A stretch of DNA of 64,000 nucleotides from Apophysomyces variabilis (lineage: Eukaryota; Mucoromycota; Mucoromycetes; Mucorales; Mucoraceae): the NCBI GenBank assembly GCA_002749535.1, contig MZZL01000393.1, positions 1,144,121 through 1,208,120 of the forward strand, given 5' to 3'. The position numbers and the translations under genes were made by a program. Below are positions 58,637 to 64,000 of the stretch, one piece after another. Each line of letters opens with the position of its first letter. Position 1 is the stretch's first letter. The notes under the pieces were generated by a model that was not told where the DNA came from, did no database searches, and saw only the letters and a list, made by a program, of their open reading frames with translations.

Positions 58637-59159
58637 TATCAATGGAGGGATGCGTCATGTTTTTACGTATAACGTTGTAGTATTCGCAAAACAGCGAAAT
58701 CGTTGCCGATCCAGAAGCACAATCATTGACCAAACTTACTGACTAAGCATCTCGACAAAGCAGTCAATATCAGAAAGCCTATGTCGTTTACTTGTTATCG
58801 CTTCACACTACTGTGATAGCCATAATCAATCAGTTCATGTGCCGTTCTTTAACTGACGGAAAAGTTCTTTCTTCAGTGATTAGACCCATATGGTTTTTGT
58901 TACATTCCATTCAACTGAGTTTTGACTAAGTGCTGTGAGACACTAAACTAGACGATACTATTCTGTTATTATTATTTTTGCCTTGGATGAGGAAGGTTTT
59001 TGACTATGTGCAGTAGAATGCGCAACTCCTTTCTTTTCAACCTTGAGCAAAATTTATTCCCAGTCAGCGTTAAGTTATCCTATTCGCCAGCGCAAAAGTA
59101 CTTTCGAGCGGCGCAGATTTACTTTGCAAAACAGTTTGTACTTGCTTCCTTTCATTCCC

Positions 59160-60676
59160 ATGCATCCCAATTCCCAATTACACCAATACCTACAGCAATC
59201 ATCTTTATCATCCGCCTCTAACAGCAATCCATTGGCGGCTGTACTTCAGTCAGCTGGTGCAGGCGCTGGCGGTATGAACGCGCTATCCCAACATTATTCT
59301 CCATTCAGCGGCAATCAACAAGCAGCAGCAGCAGCAGCAGCAGCGGCGGCGGCGGCGGCAGCGCAAGCAGCGCAAGCAGGAATGCCTGCACGCACAGGTG
59401 CCAATGTCGGCACTGGTGCAGGTGGAGGGGGTGGAGATCCGTTTGCCGCTTACGCCGCTCTTGTTAATAATCATCAGAACGCTATGCCAACCAATAGTGC
59501 CATGTCGGCTAACTTCCCTTTCATGCAACAAGATCATCAAGTTCAACATAAGCTTGCCCAATTGGACGAAGAAAAGATCTACACACTAGTATTGGAACTC
59601 CTGAATCCTTCGTTACGGGAGCAAGCTTTGTTGGACCTAAGTAAAAAACGAGAGCAGTATGAGGATTTGGCCCTTGTTCTATGGTATTCTTATGGTAAGG
59701 GGAATTTATCCTAAATCAATTGGAGTATAACGTAATCCGTCTTGAAAAAAAAAGGAGTGATGTCCGTGTTACTCCAAGAGATTGTCTCTGCTTACCCTCT
59801 TTTGACACCACCAACATTGAGTGGAGCCGCATCGAACCGAGTCTGCAACGCTTTAGCCTTACTTCAATGTGTTGCAAACCATAATGAAACTCGTACATTA
59901 TTCTTACATGGTAAATGCGTCTCAAATCAGAACAAGGTTGAAAGGAGCGTTTTGTTAACCAGTGTATATAGCCCATATACCACTTTATCTGTATCCATTT
60001 CTCAACACTACTAGCAAGAATAGACCTTTCGAATATTTGCGTCTAACGAGCTTAGGCGTTATCGGCGCGCTGGTGAAAGTAAGGGATAAACAACCGCTCA
60101 TATCTTGTACATGTGATTCATGGTTTGTATAGAATGACAATCCCGAAGTTATCAGCTTTTTACTGTCGACGGAGATTATCCCTCTTTGCCTGAGAATAAT
60201 GGAGACGGGAAGTGAGCTCTCCAAGACAGTAGCCATTTTTATTGTGCAGAAAATACTTTTGGACGAGACAGGACTGGTAAGGATTAAAGATGGTTCAACT
60301 TCGGTATCTTTACCCTTGACGAATTGATTGTTTGCCCGTAGTATTATATATGTCAAACATATGAACGTTTCTTCGCCGTCGCTACGGTTCTCCATAACAT
60401 GGTCAACCAATTAGTAGAAACACAAGCTATGCGTCTTTTAAAGCATGTTATTCGATGCTATTTAAGACTTTCGGATAATCCAAGGTAAAGTAGACAGAGA
60501 AGAGGTAGAGAATCTTGTTATATTAATCGTCTGTAATTAGAGCGCGTGAAGCTCTGCGTCAGTGTCTTCCTGAGCCCCTCCGTGACACAACGTTCCATCA
60601 AGCGTTGAAGGATGATCTCGCAACTAAACGATGCCTCGGACAGCTGTTGATCAACTTATCGGACGGCATCAACTGA
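59160..60676 (+). CDS. CAF40: CNOT9/CAF40 (Rcd1), CCR4-NOT subunit
   Basis: Armadillo-repeat subunit of the CCR4-NOT deadenylase, a docking platform for mRNA decay factors. It starts [21 protein letters not shown] low-complexity region follows with an unbroken run of about 14 Ala, then a Gly run. The conserved core begins [46 protein letters not shown], then [124 protein letters not shown] and LINLSDGIN. Exon 1 is 59160-59694 and exon 2 begins at 59755; about four further introns follow. Confidence 0.95.
59322..59378 (+). repeat. GCA/GCG trinucleotide repeat inside CNOT9
   Basis: Consecutive GCA and then GCG/GCA codons encode the Ala run of CNOT9. On the minus strand the same bases read as Cys/Arg runs, which is a shadow. 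Confidence 0.85.
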
Positions 60677-60847
60677 GTTGCGACGCCGCAAGTTTACAAT
60701 TCATATTGCATAATGTTGTACATGTACGACCGGAACTTTTTCACATCTCTGCGGGCATGTTGGAGGAACCAACGAAATGTAAATTTTAATGTTGCTGTGT
60801 AAGTTTTCTATTTTTCTTTTAAAGACATTACTTTTCTCTTTTACGGT

Positions 60848-62323
60848 TTAATCTGTCTCGTATTGTACAATGGCCATTTCTTCTACATAAGTCACTTCAT
60901 TGATATCCCCTGGATGACAGTCTTTCTGGCACACATACACAATAATCGTGCCAAACTCCATCCCGATATTCCAGCTGTCTAATAGTGCCTTTGCATCTGA
61001 TGGTTTTACCGCTCCAATGTTATCTGCAGCATATTCTGCAGTAGGCAGCAACGATAGTATATTTGGCATCAATTGCAGTTCGAAAGTACGTGGTCCGCCG
61101 CAAGCAGTACAGCGCTGCTGAATTGCCTGTTGCTGCTGTTGCTGTAATTGGTTATACAGCAGCGGTGTCCCTGCCCATTCGTATCGAACGCATTGACTAG
61201 GTTCACATTCAACACGCTCCGTAAACTTTTTAAACTGTTTATCCACCCCGCGCGGCAATTGTGTTTTCTCGTAAACTTCATCTCTCCATGCACCGTCTTC
61301 CGCGTCGTTCGCTAGCAATTCGGCCTCCATATCAAAATACTGTTGATAACGACTCAAATCCATGCCTAATGTGGCGTACTTTTCCGTATCTTCTTCTGCG
61401 ATATAGAGATACTCACCGGGGAATTTCGGTAGCACGTTAACGTCTACGGGATCTTTGGTTCGATTTGTCAGACTTAGACGACCCATTGTCTCCGTTAGTT
61501 CATCTGTTTTTGCCAAGGCTTTGGAGTGCGAAACTGAATTTGAGCCTGGCGGTTTTACTGCTGTGGTTGCGACTACAGTTGGTGCTGCAGGTTTTCGTGC
61601 AGCATTGCTAAACGATCCGAATGGGGAAGGTGAAGAAGCAAATGGTTGTGCTGCTCCCCACAAATCACCAAGCTAAGATATAGCCCTGTTCGTCAAACAT
61701 CTCGGTCACATTTGGCCTATATAACAAACCTGGAAACCTGCTCCACCAAAAGGTTGTTGCTGAGGCTGCTTAGTCACGGTGGGGTTCTTTTTAAGCTGTT
61801 GATCCTTGCGCTTCTTTTCTTTCTTTCGTTGAACCTCAAGATATTCTTCGTCTACTAACTGTGATCGAAGTACCGTAAAGCTATTTTACTTCTGTTATTG
61901 CTTATAACCAATGTTAATGACTCAAGGCTTCTGTACCTTCCCGGCTTACGCATACATGCACGTCGATTACACGCCCAAACATAGATGACACGGTGATATA
62001 TTGAGTCCGGTAACGGCACATATCCCTGGAAGATAAGGTACATCCACTGATTACAGATACGGCAGCGACAAAGTTCTGATGAGGGCGGTTTATCGGAAAG
62101 AAGCCATACCTAAGAGAGAAAAGCATTAACGACTTGCAGGAAATTTCGATCATTGGTCTACCGGCACGCCACCGATCTTAGTGATATAAGGATCTTTGTC
62201 CTCCTCTGCCGGAATGGTGCCATCAGGGACCCCTAGTAAAATAGGCGTAGTTGTTTTCTTTGATGCTTTCTGACTTGATTGGCCTGAATGCTCCTTGTTT
62301 TTACTGCTACTTGGTTTCGACAT
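60848..62323 (-). CDS. TSR4: TSR4/PDCD2-family ribosomal protein chaperone
   Basis: Dedicated chaperone of Rps2 (uS5) in 40S assembly. It starts at 62323 with MSKPSSSKNKEHSGQSSQKA, then ILLGVPDGTIP and ITKIGGVP, the conserved entry motif. A zinc-binding part follows in the next exon (CRCRICNQWMYLIFQGYVPL, HRVIYVWACNRRACMRKPG). A Lys-rich linker and a low-complexity stretch precede the C-terminal PDCD2_C part in the last exon (60848 to about 61675): FPGEYLYIAEEDTEKYATL, QCVRYEWAGTPLLYN, a Gln run, CTACGGPRTFELQLMPNIL, MEFGTIIVYVCQKDC and VEEMAIVQYE. Motif order matches Tsr4/PDCD2. It converges on CNOT9. Confidence 0.92.
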
Positions 62324-63612
62324 TGTTAAGCTCGACTTTTTTTTTTCTTGTGCGCCCTGTTCCAAGCCATGAACGGAAATTCAAGCACCGACATACACTG
62401 TTTCTCAAGGTGGACTTCGTTCTTTAAGACGTAGGTATGAGTACCCAGTGTCTGGGGGCATACTTGTTCGCAAGGTACCATAGCAAATAGCTTCTGGGAA
62501 TAAATAATAGCCAAGCTACTCTCTATATCATGTGTTTTAGGTGCAGTAACTGTAACAAGAGCGAAGAAAAGATTGATCAAGGATGACCTTGATAAGTTGC
62601 CTTCACGGTCTTCTTAGTGTTACTTAATCCTCTACCGCTTTAATATTGTCATAAATTTGCCATATTATACAATGCTAGATCCTAGTACTTGCTGTATAGG
62701 TTATTGAACAAAGGCTTTTGCAATAAGCTAGGTAGGCTTGGCATACAAAATGTTGAGATTTTTTGCCAAAAGTTGAGATACTTTATGGTTGAGGCAAACG
62801 AATGTTCAATTGCTGTGATATCTATATCTTCATCTTATTGTTCCCGGGACTTCATACTCTACCTGTTCTAGAAGTTAGGTTGCGATTACGATGTTTGTGT
62901 CATGCCGCTGCTGCGGCAGGCTTAACGACCTGGGACAAACCTGCTCGTTGACAAGTTCTCGTTATAATTATGTATCGTACTGTTTATTGAATTATATTTT
63001 GCGCTACTTTGAAACAAATTTTGCATCGATGAAAGAACCAAGTTTGCGCTAAAGGATAAGACAATATGCGTCATTAGTGAATGATTTATGCAGGCAGTAC
63101 ATTTTACTTACATGAACTTAATCCTCCAGTGGACGCAAAATTCATTTGAGTAGCGTGAAATATAATTCATGGTTAGTAAATGGGAGTGCTATAATTGATG
63201 TGTTCTACTTACCCCCGAAGGGTATCCCAGCACCTGGCTGAGCGCCCACGCCGCACCAAATTCATGATGGGCGTGAGCACGAAAAGAAAAGAAGCCCGGG
63301 AATTTGACGTCCGGCACAAAGTGCCCACCCACCCACCCAATAGAGAATGTTTTGCTTGCCTATGCCGTTAGATTACAGAAAATTCAAAATTAGGAATCAT
63401 GATAGCATTTTGTCTGGTTTGTTGTCTTACCGCTTTGTTGGATTTCATCTGTCCGAAATCACCCAATGTTTCAGGTTGTCTTGAATGTCCGGAAGTGTAT
63501 GTTGTCCTTGCTGTCAGAGACGGATGCTTGCTGCAATTGACCAGAACAGAGTGTACAATGAGAGGCATTTTGTAATATGTTGTCCAAGAGCTATAGTGTC
63601 CTGAGATTAGAT
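62324..63612. other. Gene-free stretch with a GC-rich patch
   Basis: No gene recognised. At about 63220-63345 a GC-rich patch breaks the AT-rich background, with 'gcgcccacgcc' and 'gggcgtgag' forming a loose inverted pair and a (CCCA)n-like run (cccacccacccaccc) near 63323-63340. A promoter-like or transposon-end nature cannot be told from sequence alone. Confidence 0.4.
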
Positions 63613-64000
63613 GGCTGCATAATAATAACAACATTCAATCTTGTCGTACCTTGTTTCACCCTAATTGCTTCTCTTGAAAGATACCTTGTGCATACTTTTT
63701 GTTCATAATTGTGTGCATTTTCCGGAAAAGATAATGTCAATAAATGATAATTCTTGTAGTAGTAGGAAATTACCTTCTGTTGAGAGTCCAGCATGTCATT
63801 CTGTATTCTTCTGGTTTCATACATGGAAGATTGGTCTAGTATACTAGAATCATGCGATTAGATAACCTTTTCATGACTGTGCGCTTTGAGTTCCCAGGTA
63901 GTTTTGTCACACGTCGGATTGACAAAGGTATCAATAGATCATTTAATCGAAACTGCAGCAAAAGATAAAGCCAAAAGAAAGGATGAAAAGGGACAACACG
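63613..64000. repeat. Diverged dispersed repeat, copy B (runs off the window)
   Basis: Similar in order and orientation to 58369-58636, with extra sequence between the shared blocks: 'caatcttgtcgtacctt' near 63636, 'agcatgtcattctgta' near 63792, 'gtcacacgtcggat' near 63907 and 'aaaagggacaacac' near the window end. Confidence 0.65.

Noticed and set aside
1..64000. CRISPR array, operon or bacterial defence system
   Set aside because: The window is intron-rich eukaryotic DNA; no regular repeat-spacer structure or co-directional gene clusters were seen.

Overview
This is a eukaryotic, fungal window. Nearly every gene has short spliceosomal introns (about 45-70 nt, GT...AG, with CTAAC/CTGAC-like branch points). 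The gene set includes fungal hallmarks (MDM12 of ERMES, a PPZ-type phosphatase, an EFM7-like methyltransferase, an OPT peptide transporter). It also includes genes common in early-diverging fungi and animals but missing from many yeasts (ITPK1-like inositol kinase, WDR70, CWC27, a MEF2-type MADS factor, an XRCC2/RAD51D-like recombinase). Together with the compact intergenic spaces this suggests a Mucoromycota-type fungus; that placement is inference. No operons, CRISPR arrays or bacterial features were seen. All product names come from reading translated exons by eye; exon joins were chosen by reading frame and GT/AG logic.

Layout. 0-7.1 kb: 3' part of an unrecognised gene, PPZ phosphatase (+), RAD51 paralogue (-), MDM12 (+, with an assembly gap inside an intron), VPS23/TSG101 (-). 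7.1-13.8 kb: a gene-poor, AT-rich island of decayed transposable elements (a DUF6729-like remnant, a gag-protease relic of an LTR retroelement, a second gag-like scrap, palindromic repeats and a roughly 20-bp phased repeat), bounded by a tRNA-Arg(ACG). 14.3-31 kb: CFD1 (cytosolic Fe-S assembly), an unknown multi-TM protein, a 63-aa membrane protein, WDR70, DHFR, a cyclophilin with a large insertion, an Ariadne-type RBR ligase, SF3A1, HUS1 and an AYR1-like reductase. 31-38.6 kb: sparse, with a small PKA-site protein, a poly(A)-flanked gap and a large single-pass membrane protein. 38.6-52.9 kb: EFM7, ITPK1, a ubiquitin-like (possibly BAG6-like) protein, CWC27, a MEF2/RLM1 MADS factor, an MRM3-like SPOUT methyltransferase and an OPT transporter. 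52.9-57.5 kb: mostly unassigned. 57.5-64 kb: a mitochondrial LEA-like protein, CNOT9/CAF40, TSR4/PDCD2, and two copies of a diverged dispersed repeat.

The genes are independent housekeeping units. Themes recur without evidence of clustering: genome maintenance (RAD51 paralogue, HUS1, WDR70), splicing (SF3A1, CWC27), translation and ribosome modification (EFM7, MRM3, TSR4), mRNA decay (CNOT9), membrane contact and sorting (MDM12, VPS23). I found no convincing new multi-gene system. The items most worth a second look are the RAD51 paralogue with a ruined Walker A, the transposon island whose lesions all look like C-to-T changes, the phased repeat beside the tRNA, the insertion-bearing cyclophilin and several unassigned small genes.
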